From Rhipidocladum racemiflorum (taxonomy: Eukaryota > Streptophyta > Magnoliopsida > Poales > Poaceae), in assembly GCA_036346355.1 (NCBI GenBank), contig CM070581.1, positions 744,001-808,000 on the forward strand: DNA of 64,000 bases. Direction: 5' to 3'. The translations under genes and the position numbers were made by a program. The notes under the pieces are model-generated. The model worked only from the letters and a program-made list of their open reading frames with translations. It had not been told where the DNA came from and ran no database searches. Below are positions 11,315 through 23,071 of this stretch, in pieces (positions within the stretch are counted from its first letter, which is position 1; the number at the start of each line of letters is the position of its first letter).

Positions 11315-14279
11315 AGGCTGTTTAGACGACTTCCAAGAAATTGCCGTTCCACCGCAAAGGAAAACATACCCAGTTTGTGACTTGCCAGTATGCGGGTCCG
11401 ATAGGTACCCAGCATCGGCGTAGCCAACTAAATTCAATTCATTGTTTCTTCTGTAAAACAAGCCGAGGTCTTTGCTTTCTTGAAGGTAACGGAAGATGTC
11501 CTTCACCCCTTTCCAATGCCTTTTGGTGGGTTCTGCACTGTACCGCGCTAGCAAATTCACGGCGAACGCAATGTCCGGCCTAGTGCTATTCGCAAGGTAC
11601 ATGAGCGCTCCAATTGCACTCAAGTATGGGAATTCCGCTCCGGGACTTCCTCCCCCTCTTCTTTAGGCCTGCACGGGTCTAGGTCTGCTTGGAGTGACCT
11701 TCCGAGCCATTGGGGTCTTTGCGGGGTATGCCTTTTCAAAGCCAAATCTCTCCAACACTTTCGTGTAGGATGCTTGGTGTACCAAGATTCCGCCTTGGAC
11801 ATGTTCAAGCCGCAAGCCTAAATGTAACTTGGTTTTACCCAAGTCTTTCATTTCAAACTCAGATTTCAAGTATGTGCATGCTTCTTCAATTTCCTCATCC
11901 GGTCCCAATGATGTTCAAGTCATCTACATAGACGGAGATTATACAAAATCCATTCGTGGATCGTTGTATAAATACACATGGACAATCTTAGCTGTTAGGT
12001 GTAGCCTTTCTTCTGCAGAAAGTCACTCAAACGATTGTACCACATTCTTCCCGATCGTTTTTAGCCCATACAAGGATTTCTCCAATTTCACAATCAGTAT
12101 AGGTTTCTGCTTTGCTCTGTCTTGGTTCGGGATAGGGATACCTTAGGTATTTTCATATAAATCTCCGAATCCAAGTTTCCATACAAATATGCCGTGTGAC
12201 AACATCCATTAGCTTCATTCTCAACTTCAAGTTGACTACCATTGAGATTAAGTATCTAAAGGTAATTCCACCCATGACCGGAGAATAGGTTTCTTCATAA
12301 TCAACCCTAGGACGTTGAGTGAAACCTTGAACAACAAGCCTTGCAATGGTTGTTGCTCTTTTCATAGATTCTCCTATTATTACAAAATTTATGGCCATTT
12401 CGTCATGGTGTGCTTCATGCACTTCTACTTGCTCTTCATTGCTATTTCCCATTCCAGAGCAAGTTCCTTTAGTTTTTCTCCGCCAATGTGTGCGCACACA
12501 TTATTTCTCGGGCGGTTTCTTCCAATTGAAGATTCAAATCTGGAATTGCCTTTTTCGATGTGCTTCTTTCCAAAGGCAGGTCTCAACTGCTCCTTCTTGC
12601 TTTGGGGCATTTTTGTGATTGGCTATGGTAAATCCTCTTGCCCATTTTTCCCCGGACGTCTCTGGGTACTTTGGGTTTGAGAAGCCAGATTTCCTGTTCT
12701 TTTTCTTTGAGGCCTCTGAACAGGATGAGGGATACCTTCGCTTTCTTTGGTATTTCCACCTCTCTACGGTGCATTTCTTGTCGGGTACATGCGACTTAAC
12801 CACGCTCTTCAGATCACAAAAATGATCAGGCGGTTCATTTGCTAAATTCTGCAAATCAATTATCTTCTGGACTTCTTGATTTGCTTCATTAGTGCGAGGG
12901 TCATGCGCGGGGATCCCAGTGGAATGCCATATTATTTCCCGGCATTTTTCATCCAATGGTTGATTCTCTCCCCCTAATGACGGGAAACGGTCCTCGTCAA
13001 AGATACGATCGGCCCGAATCGGCCGTATGCAAGTCTCCAGTCATGGGTTCCAAATACCTGATTATGGATGCACTCTCATAACCAACGTATATCCCAGACT
13101 TGCGGAGAGGGCCCATTGCAGTCCGCTGTGGGGGTGGTATAGGTACATATACCATACATTCAATTCTTCAGGTTGACCCAATGCACTAGTTTGCATGGTT
13201 GAATGGATGTTGTAGGCCGATTGTCTATAATTGATGAGTGTCTTTGCATACAGATCATGTGTCCCCAACAATTGTTGGACAAGTTACAACTCTGCAAGAG
13301 CGGTCTGGCAATAAACTTAATCCTCTTTATGAGTGCTTCAGCTAGTCCATTTTGCGTATGGACATGCGGTACAGAGTGCTCAATAGTTATTCCAGTTGCT
13401 GTGCAATAATCATCAAATGCCTTGGAAGTAAATTTGTTGGCATTGTCCATTCGAATGGACTTCACGCGATGATCAGGAAAAACATTCTTAATTCTGATGA
13501 TCTGCGAGATCAGCTTTTGCGAATGCATGATTCCTTGTTGACAGCAAACATGTATGCGACCATTTCCAGGAAGCATCAATGAGCACCATAAAGGATCGAA
13601 AACGGCCCTAACAATGGCTGAATCGGTCCGCAAATATCCCCCTGAATGCGTTCCAGGAATGCAGGGATTTCATGTTGCACTTTCATAACAGAGGGTCTAG
13701 TTATTACTTTCCCGGTGGCACATGCATGGCACACAAAATCTTCGTGATTCGAGAAATTCTTAACATTAATGCCATGACCTTGTGAGTTGTTAACTATATT
13801 TCTCATCAATCTAAGACCAGGATGACCTAATCTACAATGCCATAAAGCAAATAATTCAGAGCTTCTAAAGACAGTCTTCAAGAAGTATACACTACGTGTG
13901 CATTGATTTTCGTGTAGTACAACCTGTGATTCATATGAGGGACATTTTTCTAGGACCCTCTTTCCATATTCCGCGTGCTTCACAATCCACAAGTGTACTT
14001 TGCCATTTTCTTCATTGGTTTCTACGTGAAACCCATTGGCGCCGATATCCTTGAAACTTAAGAGAGAGCGAGTTGATTCAGGTACAAGAGGGCTTCTTCA
14101 ATTACCAAAGTTGTACCCATTGGCAATATAATTGTGGCTCTTCTGAGCCTATTATATGCGATCGCTTCTGCGATTGTCGTAATCCTTCCAAATGCGTTCT
14201 TCGTGATCGTGCGGAAGTATTTCGACTCTCTTAAGATGGTATTTGTTGTGCCACTATCAACAATGCATATTTCCTCCAT
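11315..14279 (-). pseudogene. copia pol: protease, integrase, RT, RNase H (broken)
   Basis: Domains from right to left: protease with VDSGTTNTI (near 14270); the GAG-pre-integrase zinc region HCRLGHPG and CHACATGK (13992-13690); the integrase core with the D of QGDICGP, D of RMDNANKF and E of LAEALIKR; RT with EETYSPV and YVDD (near 11925); and RNase H with STRPDIAFAVNLLARYSAEP and ADAGYLSDP. The reading frame changes several times, for example between integrase and RT. RNase H is cut after WKSSKQ by gypsy copy A at 11314/11315. Confidence 0.9.
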
Positions 14280-14689
14280 TGGGTGCTACACGATTTCTAG
14301 ATGAAAAGAAATATAATTCTAATCCTGACAAAGGGCAAAGTAATTCAAACATTGCTTGCAAGTAAAGAATACTTTGGAATAAAGAATAAATAACAATTCT
14401 TATTCATGAGAAAGTAAAAGTATGCTCTTCGAGAGCTTACAATTATTAACTAATCAACCACAATCTAAAAGAAAGTGCTAACAATGTTATTCATGCACTA
14501 AACGGAATCTGTAAAGTATGCATTCATTTCTGCTTCTATGTCATCCACAGAAGTGTTTTCTTCATTTGCCGAGGGCTTGGCTGCATCATTGATGTCTAGG
14601 CCGGGCTGCGAGGATGAAGCATGTGGGGTGTCAACTTCTATGACACCATCATTGCCTACTTCGGCAAAATGTGCCTCTGCCAGTGCATT

Positions 14690-15551
14690 TCATTTGGCCT
14701 TCTTCTTGGCCTGATATGCATTGATCACTTCTTTGGATTCCCGGCATATTTTTGACCAATGCCCCCAAGTGCCGCATTTGAAGCACGTTTGGTTTTGCTG
14801 TCCATACGGCTTGCCCTGCGGCTTTTCCTTGTCATCCTTCTTCTTTTGGGCTATGGACTTTCCTTTGGCATGATGTTTCTATTTTCCACCCTTCTTGACC
14901 CACTTCATGTGGGCGGGCTTTTTCACGTTATAGCTGTTGGCATTGATTTCTGGTACAATGCTCCTTCCAGGTGGCTGTGAGACGAAGTTCTTTCGGAGAG
15001 CTTCGTCTTGTGACTCCAACTTGCATAACATCAATCGATTCGCTATACTCCTTGTATGCCCCGACGATAGTGCAAGGGCACTCTGGATAGCATTGGGGTG
15101 AAAAGTGGAAAGAGTTTTCTCAATCTTCTCCTCCTCGGTGATCTTCTTGCCACATAGGGAGAGATTAGTACAAATTCTCGTGCAAGGCGGTGTAATTTCG
15201 CCATCGCTTTGTAGTCCGCAAACCTCGGCGCACCCAATCTTGTGCCGTGCTTGGGGCAAGATTGTGTATTTGAGCTTCTCGAACCGCTTCGAGTGCGATC
15301 CATAGCTCAATTGCACTTTCTTCAGCCATGTATTCATTTTTCAGGGTGGTGAGAGATGGTGCCTGAGGAAGTGCAATGCTTGATCGTTACGCTTTCGGCG
15401 AGTGGGTGGTGCGCCCTTCGAGGACCCTAAGCCGATGGCAGCTCGGAGCTTCTTGCCGCGAGCACGATCTTCACATCGGATGCCCAAGTGAGGTAGTTTT
15501 GGACCGTCTTTGGGCCAATTACGCAAACTCACGATTCACAATGCCGGACAT
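14690..15551 (-). pseudogene. copia gag with CCHC zinc knuckle (broken)
   Basis: The ATG at 15551 starts MSGIVNREFA, then a stop codon replaces the expected glutamine and a one-base shift follows. The body continues in other frames with HFLRHHLSP and ICTNLSLCGKKITEEEKIEK. A clean CX2CX4HX4C knuckle (CFKCGTWGHWSKIC) is encoded at 14785-14744. This is the standard gag of a large grass copia family. Confidence 0.85.
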
Positions 15552-17505
15552 ATCCGCATTTTTACAAGATTCCAACATTAGATTACCGTGTAATCTAATA
15601 AAGTGTGATTGCATAATTCATAAAATGCGGAAAGTAAACTCTCATGAATTTCCAATTTTTCTTAGTATTTGGCAATTTTCTCGTTAATTATACGACCAAT
15701 TTTCCAAAGATCACTTGATAACGAGAAAATAAATTTCAACATGAATTAAACATGGCATAAGTCTAATTACAACTTATATAATTCTTGTTGGTCGAAACGA
15801 AACAGTAATGAATATCTCATCAATTTGACTCTTGGCCAGTCAGCACCTTCCTAGGGCTCACATGAGGAGGGAGCACTTCCGCTTCCTCGGTGCCAATTAA
15901 AGAACCAAGCCTCATGTGTGTTTTCCTAGACAACAATTGTCTCATATCTGTTTATTCATTACCAAAATCAAATCCCAACCACTCATGTTCTCATTTTATG
16001 CCATATGAAATATTCTGGAATTTTCCTAGCACTTTTCATAATATCTGCTAATATCCAAGCAATTTTCATAATTCTCAGACAACAGAAAATTTTAATTTCA
16101 GCAAATATCAACATGTCATAATTCATAAATTCAAAATAAACAATAATTGCATAATTCATAAAATACAGGGAAATAAATTCCAGGGATTTCCGATATTCTA
16201 AACAGGGCAATTATTGCAAATATTCATAAATGCAGAAAATAAGGCTAAGAAAATTAAAAACAGAGCCATAAAGTTTTCTAGATTTTTCTAGATATTTTTC
16301 ATATTTTTCTTGGAATTTTCAGATTTTTTCGGAATTTTCTAATCAATTTTTCTGAATTTCTAATGCAATTTCAGAAAAAGGAAATTAGTAAAAGGAATAA
16401 AGGAAAAGGGGAGGGCAAGGGGTAATTTCCTGCCCTCCCTCGTGTCTCGACGATTTTCCAAAACCGAAACCAAGCCTCTAGAATCGTGACTTCGTGTCCA
16501 TCATCCCAGAGGCAAAGTACTTCATGTCCCAAAGCCGGATTGAAGCTTAGCTCTCTGGACTTCAAGTCCAGTTTGGATTTCATGTACTGATTGGATGGGG
16601 TGCCCTTCGTGCTGGGCGTCGGTGGCGATCTTTGGTGTGGGGCCGGGCTGGCCAGCTATTTCTTAGGACTTCATCTGTGGCCCGGTGCTCGTCTTGGCGA
16701 GCGAGAAAGCCTGATCGTAGCGTTGGCTCGGTGGCGAGCGGCCGAGTGGGGCGGCCGGGTATGGCCGGCGGTCTGCGTGCCGCCGAACACGGTAGAGCGG
16801 CATCGGGTGGCCGGCTTCGTGGGGCCCGGAGCGTCTGGCGGCGGCGACAGCGATCTTGTCCGATCGGCTTCGCCGGCCCGTCGATCGGTAACCGTGCCAT
16901 AGGCAACGCTATATACTGTATCTCTGTTTTCAATAACTTCATGCGTAGGGGGGCGGCTGCGATCGGTGCGTTCGTGCCGCAGGAGGTCGGTAGGCTTCGG
17001 TGGTGGCGACCATGGCTTGGCCGGGCGTCGAACCAAGTGGCGTCTTCATTGTCGTTGGCAGCGCTTCAAGCGCGTGCAATGAAGGTCGCTTCAAGCGCGA
17101 GTAACAGATCCAATCTACTAGATGCAATCCGAAAAATCTAGCAGATTCAATCTAAAATTGCTAATAGATTGTTCAGCAGATTGATTTCGAGAACTGTCGC
17201 ACTATTAAAAATTCATAGTAGATGCGACTACAACTCATGTATTCGATTCAATACCTTTGCTTGATTTTGATACTTAATTTAAATCGACGATCGCGTAGGA
17301 CTGTTTGGCTATCAGCGTAGGATAGAGTCGCGTAGGACTTTTTCTTCGGCAATCCGAGTGGATGCCGGCTTGATGGCGAGTTGATTGCAGATCGGATCGG
17401 GCGATCAATCGCCCGGTAGTAGACGTTCGCCGTAAATCGATGATCCTTCGCTTCTTGTCTTTTCTCTCCTTTCAATCTTTCTCCCAGAGCTTCAGGTCGA
17501 TAACG
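15552..17505 (-). other. long leader of the copia element
   Basis: This stretch lies between the 5' LTR and gag. The half nearest gag (15552-16400) is AT-rich with no open frame. 16550-17130 is clearly GC-rich and holds overlapping open frames on both strands with no recognised motif. It may be part of the element's leader or a captured host fragment. Confidence 0.5.
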
Positions 17506-17724
17506 TGTTAGACAACCTCGCTATCGAATAGTCCGGGGTTGCCTAATAGATCTCAAGTGGAGAATAGACAGGGAGAAAGAGAGACACAATATGAGGAGAA
17601 ACGAGTCTGCTTTATTATTCTGTATGCTTGTGTACAATGGGGTGACCCCCTGCCTCCTATATATAGCGGTTCTGCTTAGAGATAAGGAAGAGTCCATATC
17701 GGATACGAATCCGGTTTCCTAACA
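17506..17724 (-). repeat. 5' LTR of the copia element
   Basis: This 219-bp LTR is bounded on the plus strand by TGTTAG and CTAACA, an inverted terminal repeat. On the minus strand it carries a TATA box (CTATATATAG, near 17665). The sequence just inside, CGTTATCGACC on the minus strand, resembles the ACGTTATCAGCAC-type primer site of related copia elements; the decayed copy at 21302-23071 has ACATTATCAGCAC in the same place. TGCAC at 17725-17729 would be the target duplication. Confidence 0.85.
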
Positions 17725-17794
17725 TGCACATACCATCTTCATGATCTTGATTTTCCTTCTTCCTTTTCCTCGGAAACAGAGACCTCGTCATGTT

Positions 17795-18002
17795 ACTGCT
17801 TCCCGGCTTAAAAAAGATCATGTTTTGAACATCGATGCGATCTTCAAAACACAATTTTGATCATTAATTTTACTATAATATATTTATAAAACTTAATAAA
17901 ATTATAATATTATGAAAATACTTCTTGAGATAAGTCTATACATAATTTTTATGCATCTATTTTAAATAGTTTAAAATATATCGATAGTTATTCAAAACTT
18001 AT
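17795..18002. mobile_element. Stowaway-like MITE, internal fragment
   Basis: About 200 bp closely match the interior of the MITE at 19286-19492, including the shared block TAATATTATGAAA. The terminal CTCCCTCC repeats are missing at both ends, so it is a remnant. Confidence 0.65.
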
Positions 18003-18364
18003 TTTTTTAAGACCGAAGGGAGATGCCTTGCACAACGAGATAATTAATGCATGGCAAATAATCTGTCCTTAATTATTTGCGTGTGCATTTGGTCCCGCGG
18101 AGATTTTGCACGCAGAAATCCCAGATCCACGTAACGTTCAGGAGGTAGAGTCCTTCCTATATATAGCACTTGCTCCTTCGCCGAAAGTCTCTTTCTATCG
18201 GCTTCCCTCGCGTCAATCGTCTGCTTTCTTCCTTTATTAGCCTTATGTTCAGAGTATCACTTTCGATCGAGGAGAACGCATAGAATCGTGTGTATTATCT
18301 ATACACACTAAATAATTAATAGGAGGTTTTACGACTTTCAAAACGTGGAACAGAGTGACTAGGG
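18003..18364 (+). promoter_or_regulatory. promoter-like stretch without an evident gene
   Basis: A good TATA box (CCTATATATAGCACTTGCTCC, 18156-18176) is followed by a pyrimidine-rich leader with CTTTCTTCC runs, as in grass core promoters and 5' UTRs. No coding frame longer than about 85 codons follows and none resembles a protein. It may be a promoter cut from its gene, part of a transposon, or the start of a noncoding RNA. Confidence 0.35.
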
Positions 18365-18562
18365 AACGGTATACCGTTGCAACGGTATAGCCATGAAACT
18401 TATGAAACTTATCAGTTTCAATGGTGGTTTCATGAGTTTCAGTGTTTAGTTTCATCAGTTTCATGTTTTATCAGTTTTTAGTGCTAAGTTTCATGAGTTT
18501 CAGTGCAAAAAATCATAAGTTTCATGAGTTTCAGAGGTATACCGTTGCAACGGTATACCGTT
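18365..18562. mobile_element. MITE-like repeat with palindromic ends
   Basis: Both ends carry the same palindrome built on AACGGTATACCGTT, repeated around GTTGCAAC. The interior is made of a short motif, TTTCATGAGTTTCAG, recurring in variant forms. Size and symmetry fit a small non-autonomous DNA transposon. The family is not identified and no clear target duplication was found. Confidence 0.5.
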
Positions 18563-18604
18563 TTTTAGTTTTTCTGAACGTGGAAACGCCTTGTCTCTTT
18601 AAAC

Positions 18605-18787
18605 ATGTACTATGTACATCTATTTTTTTTATTAATGAGCATACGTACGTATGTATATCCATCGAATGTACTATGTATATCTATTTTTATTATTAAGGAG
18701 CATACGTACGTATGTATATCCATCGAAATGTACTATGTATATCTATTTTTATTATTAATGAGCATACGTACGTATGTATATCCACCG
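18605..18787 (+). repeat. tandem repeat, three units of about 61 bp
   Basis: Three consecutive copies start at 18605, 18666 and 18728. Each contains ATGTACTATGTA, a T-rich run, GAGCATACGTACGTATGTAT and ATCCATCGA or ATCCACCGA. The copies differ at only a few positions. Confidence 0.85.
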
Positions 18788-19285
18788 AGTCGAACACAGA
18801 TGTTTATATGCCAACGCTGGTCCTCATATTAGACCCTGTTTGTTTAGATTTATGCCTTTTAGTTTATAGTTTAAAGCTAATTTATGGACTTGAACAGCTT
18901 AAGAGCTATCACATTTATATGTGGTAAAAATAGGTAATTTTACCTAGCTTTAGTGGCATTAGTCTGAAGCCAGCCCTCAATAAATCGAAAAAGCATCTCT
19001 CCAGTGGCTTTTGGTGTTCAGTTATATGGAGACTTGTGACTTTTGAAAAGGTCTGATACAAAGCTACCCATTTGTTAGCGATCTTTACCTTTATTTGCTT
19101 TTAAGTCGGTAAAAGGGCCTACCAATAAGAACAATAGCAAAGCTCACTACAGACTAATAGTAAGCTAAAAGTCAGCTTGTACAATAACTCTCCTTACAAG
19201 TTGTCTTTCGATGTTGTGCAATAACTATCTTTTCTTTTTTGTACATAAATAATTTACTTATGTTCCCGTGCAAAGCTAGCTACTA
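18788..19285. other. intergenic, nothing recognised
   Basis: AT-rich sequence. The text near 18833 (ACCCTGTTTGTTTAG) resembles one end of a DNA-transposon terminal repeat, but no matching end was found. Confidence 0.4.
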
Positions 19286-19492
19286 CTCCCTCCGGTCACA
19301 AATAATTGTTGTTTTGGACAACGACACGGTCTTCAAAACACAACTTTGACAACTAATTTTTATTATAATATATTTATAAAACTCAATAAAATTATAATAT
19401 TATGAAAGTACTTCTCGAGACAAGTCTGCACATATAATTTTCATGTATCTAATTTAAATATTGAAAAATATATCGATAGTCAAAGTTTCAAA
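19286..19492 (+). mobile_element. Stowaway-like MITE, 3' end missing
   Basis: It begins with the typical terminal repeat CTCCCTCCGGTCACAAATAA after a TA dinucleotide. The interior is of the family also seen at 17795-18002. The right-hand terminal repeat is absent. Confidence 0.75.
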
Positions 19493-20547
19493 AGTTTTTT
19501 TTTTGAAAGGCAGCAGGAGCTATGCCGTTTCATTCAAGAAAAAGCAAGATCAAGAGACAGTGTCCACGAAGAACTACAACGAACCACCTGAAAAAACGGT
19601 CGAGGTAAGAAAAGAAATGAACAAAACGTTTTCGAAATCGCGGTAAGAAGCCGGCTGTGCTTTAGACTCTCTCCAAGGATAGCCTCTAAAATGGTCTTTT
19701 TGGATATTTGAAGGTCTATTTAGGCCTGTAGTTATCCTAATGGGGTGTGCTATGTGCGCCTCTATTGAAGAGGCCGGAGGGGTTCATCCCTATATGGAGA
19801 GGCCGTCCTCGCGTGTGCTATGTGTAAAGGAGAGTTCATGCCATGGTTGGAAATAGACCCAATATAAAGGCCTAAATTAAATGCAGGCCACACTATTCAA
19901 GGCTCATAGAGGCCTGGTTTTCCAGGTCATCCTTGGGTTCAGCCTTAGGGGGTCAGCTTCCGGGCGAAATCGAAGAAGTTCCAAAAGTTTGATCCTCGCC
20001 GTATCGAAGAGCTTTAGATGATCTTGTTGTATATGCCCTAAATAAAATAAATAGGACCTAATACCACTTGTCACCTTAAAATGATCAAATTTAGGTGGCA
20101 ACACGAGAGGATGCCGGGACGACGATGATCGTGGTCGACATGTGCCACACCAAAAGGCGGTAGGAGCTAATTAGGTAATCGAACAGTTAATCAAGGAAAA
20201 CAAAAGTCGTTGGCTAGCTGATCTGCTGATGCAACGCCGGCCGGCGTACGCAACAGAAACCGAGTCTGCTTGGATGATCTTCCGCGGGGCACGCGTCGAA
20301 GATGTCTGTCAAATACTGAACTGTCCGGCTCCCTAGGAACCATGGCACACATGAGCTGAGCTGAGCTGAACTGACCAGCGCGTTAGCCTCCGGACGAGGG
20401 CGGGCAAATAATAAAGACACGGCGGTACATCTATAGGACAATCACTCTTGGTCTTGGACTAGCACGACTGATCTGAGTCTGCCGGATAATGACATGGCCT
20501 GCCATCGATCTTGACTTCACGTAGCCAGATTGGACATTTAGGGGAAA
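19493..20547. other. intergenic, possible LINE tail then unrecognised sequence
   Basis: A T-run at 19496-19504 followed by GGCAGCAGGAGC resembles the reverse strand of a polyadenylated retroelement end, but is too short to be sure. The rest to 20547 shows no gene, no long open frame and no repeat I can name. Confidence 0.35.
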
Positions 20548-20830
20548 CTAGTTACATGCCCGTGCATCGCTACGAAAAACAAAATTGATAACGAAAAATA
20601 AAGATTAAAAAATAAAAAAATTATTTCACAAGATCAAACATCTATCTTTAACGCTTCATTTCTTGCGAAAGTTGGCTAATTAAAGCAACGCTTCGTTTTT
20701 TGCGTAGGGCAATTAAGCAGAGCAATTAAGTAGGGCAATTAAGTAGGGCAATTAAGCAGGACAATTAATGACGTGAGTAGAACTCACCACTGCCACCAAC
20801 TGTTGCTTTATAATAGTAGAGATACTAGTT
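20548..20830. mobile_element. possible small DNA transposon with a 13-bp tandem array
   Basis: ACTAGTT occurs at both ends (near 20548 and 20824). The sequence after the left copy (ACATGCCCGTGCATCGCTAC) and before the right copy (ATAATAGTAGAGAT) is of a kind common at the ends of short grass repeats. Inside, 20706-20770 is five exact-length 13-bp units of the form AGGGCAATTAAGY. The family call is uncertain; the tandem array is certain. Confidence 0.4.
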
Positions 20831-21301
20831 CAGTTCTGGTGCTCTGCCAGTTGCAGCATGGCCATTGCTCGAGCTCCGATCCGATCCGGGTGTGTCAGTG
20901 TATCCATTCGCCGACTCGTTGTCGCCGGATTAGTTTACCCGCAACGAGCACGCACGCGGAGGTTAGCAAATGGCACTCGGTTTCGTGGATAGTTTGCTCT
21001 CTGTGCTGCTGTTGACGTAGCGACATGTTCGTTCAGAATGTTGAAGGTTCCATTCTCGATCAGCATCCACGTACGTGAATAGATTGATATGAATCTCGAT
21101 CCAAAATAGGTGTCTCAAACAAGATCTCAAAGATCACCTTCAAAGGAATTCAGAATCAAATCGGACGAAAGAGTTGAGCACGGCAGGTATGCTCAGGGAT
21201 CCGATTTAGCGGCCTATTCATTTTTTCTCTCTCTTTTCTTTTGAGCGCATTTCGTGCCCACATCAGTCAGCTGTTTGCTTCTGTTGCCTCAACACCTGAC
21301 A
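20831..21301. other. intergenic, nothing recognised
   Basis: There is no supported gene. One 80-codon plus-strand frame (20773-21015) has no recognisable content. Confidence 0.4.
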
Positions 21302-23071
21302 TGTTCGTGCCCTTGATTGACACGTCAATAATATGGTAAAACCACCGCCATTGATCAATCATAAAGAACACATAAGATATATAAAGATAAAACTATCTTC
21401 TGTTCATTAGATCGATACCCATAATTCTTTAGGAGTAGTTTGAAATTCGCCCACCAAAACCAATAGACCTGATATATCTCAACAACTAGGATCAAAAGTC
21501 CAGATATATCTCAACAACCAGAATCAAGAGTCCAATTATATCTTAACACTCTCCCTTGGACGGATTTTTCGTAATGCATATACCCCGTCAAAAACTCTTC
21601 CAACAAACCAATGGAAAAAAGGACATAGAGAAGAGTATATTGCATCCATATATTGTGGTACACTTGTTGCCTTGTTAAAAACCTTTGTGTGAAAAGTTCA
21701 AAAAACTCACTACGGAAAAAAGAGTGTAACTTATAATCCTCTAGATTATAATAGTATCTTCAAGATCATACTAAAAGGTTATGGTTTAGAGATTTACTCC
21801 TACTAAACTCTGGATATCTCTAAGTCGTCTTATTCCAATGCCACAAACACATCTTTGGAAACTAGATATCGGCAAAGACTTTGTGAATAAATCTACTAGA
21901 TTTTCGTATGATTTAGTTTGTTGGATCTTTACCTCACCATTCTTCTAGAGTTCATAAGGATAGAAAAGTTTTAAGGTAATATGTTTTGTGTATTGTTTTA
22001 ACGTATCCCATATGTATTTGTGCAATATAAGCAGCATTATCTTCATAGATAATTGTGGGGATACCAATGGTGTTAATGCCACATGACTTCTGGATATGGC
22101 TAACCACAAGTCTTAGCCAAACACGTTCACGTGATGCTTCATATAATGGTATAATCTCTGAGTAGTTAGAAGACATAACTACCAAGGTTTGCTTAAAATA
22201 TCACAAAGAAATGGTTTCACCCACCGCTATGATTAGCTATGATTTTGGATTATTGGAAATTTAGGGTCCAGAATGTAAAATTACCGTAACCGTAAAATAA
22301 TTCGTAATTAATCATGACTTAAGGGATTAAAACACAAAAACTCCAGATGGGCCCGGTGGCATGTTTATTTTCATGGGCCTTTTGTTTTTTATTCTCCTTT
22401 TTTTTCTCTAGGCCAAAATCTGACGGGCGGGGGGCTCCTGTCGCGTGTGGGCTGCGACGGCCGCGCCGCTAGCGATTCCGGTGGGCACGCTGATGTTGAC
22501 GCAAATGCATGCAAAGGGCACCATAAGCATGACGTTGCAACTAGTATGGGCGCGGCGGCCGGCGAGGGCACCGCCCGGCGGCGAATGCGGCGCCTGGCAA
22601 GGGCATGAACAGTAGCATCAAGAACCAATCTAGAACCATAATTGCTCAATTGATCAAGTAATTAGGGTAATTAGTCTGCAGAACCAAAAATTGCACATAT
22701 AAGATTAATTAACTCATGTTCTTCGAACTTACGTGCGGCTTTGCATCTCTTGATGCTAGTCAAAATTCGATGTAGTCAGACAATCTTGATCAGCCTTGGA
22801 GAACTTTGTGCTGATAATGTGTTGCAAAATGATGATAATTGCCGTTGATCAATCACAATGCACCGATCGAATAACCAGAATAATCACGAAAAACACACAG
22901 GATATAGCTAAGGAGACAAAACTCTCTTCACTTTATTTGATTAATAAATTAATTCTCCTGTACAACGGTGTAATATATTTGTATCCATATCCCTAGGCAG
23001 TATGGACTTCGCCCACTAGAACCAAGAGTTCAAATATATTTTAATACTAGCAGTCTGATTATATCTTAACA
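21302..23071 (-). mobile_element. decayed copia element with both LTRs
   Basis: Two similar LTRs of about 250 bp lie at 21302-21548 and 22820-23071. Both contain TTGATCAATCA and end TATATCTTAACA. Between them only the RNase H C-terminus survives (21952-22185, minus strand: PTIIYEDNAAYIAQ). Next to it is a 3' tail with the familiar copia text of conserved GTTAAAAACC and TGTTGCC blocks. Just inside the right LTR the minus strand reads ACATTATCAGCAC, a primer-site-like sequence. TGACA occurs beside the left LTR and two bases off the right LTR, so the target duplication is only possible, not proven. Most of gag-pol has been deleted. Confidence 0.8.

Larger units (their letters stand above)
11315..17724 (-). 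mobile_element. Ty1/copia LTR retrotransposon interrupted by copy A
   Basis: Read on the minus strand from the right, this element has a 219-bp 5' LTR (17506-17724), a leader of about 1.95 kb, gag, protease, integrase, RT and RNase H, which is the copia order. It stops at 11315 because gypsy copy A is inserted in the RNase H region. The rest of RNase H and the 3' LTR should lie left of the window. The short LTR bounded by TGTTAG and CTAACA fits compact copia lineages. Several in-frame stop codons and frameshifts show it is not functional. Confidence 0.9.

Noticed and set aside
16580..16942. 120-codon minus-strand frame in the copia leader
   Set aside because: It is an Arg/Pro-rich composition typical of GC-rich noncoding DNA. 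An equally long frame lies on the other strand, and no family match is recognised.
18605..18787. Direct repeats considered as a CRISPR-like array
   Set aside because: The units abut with no spacers, and the genome is a plant nuclear one. It is a simple tandem repeat.
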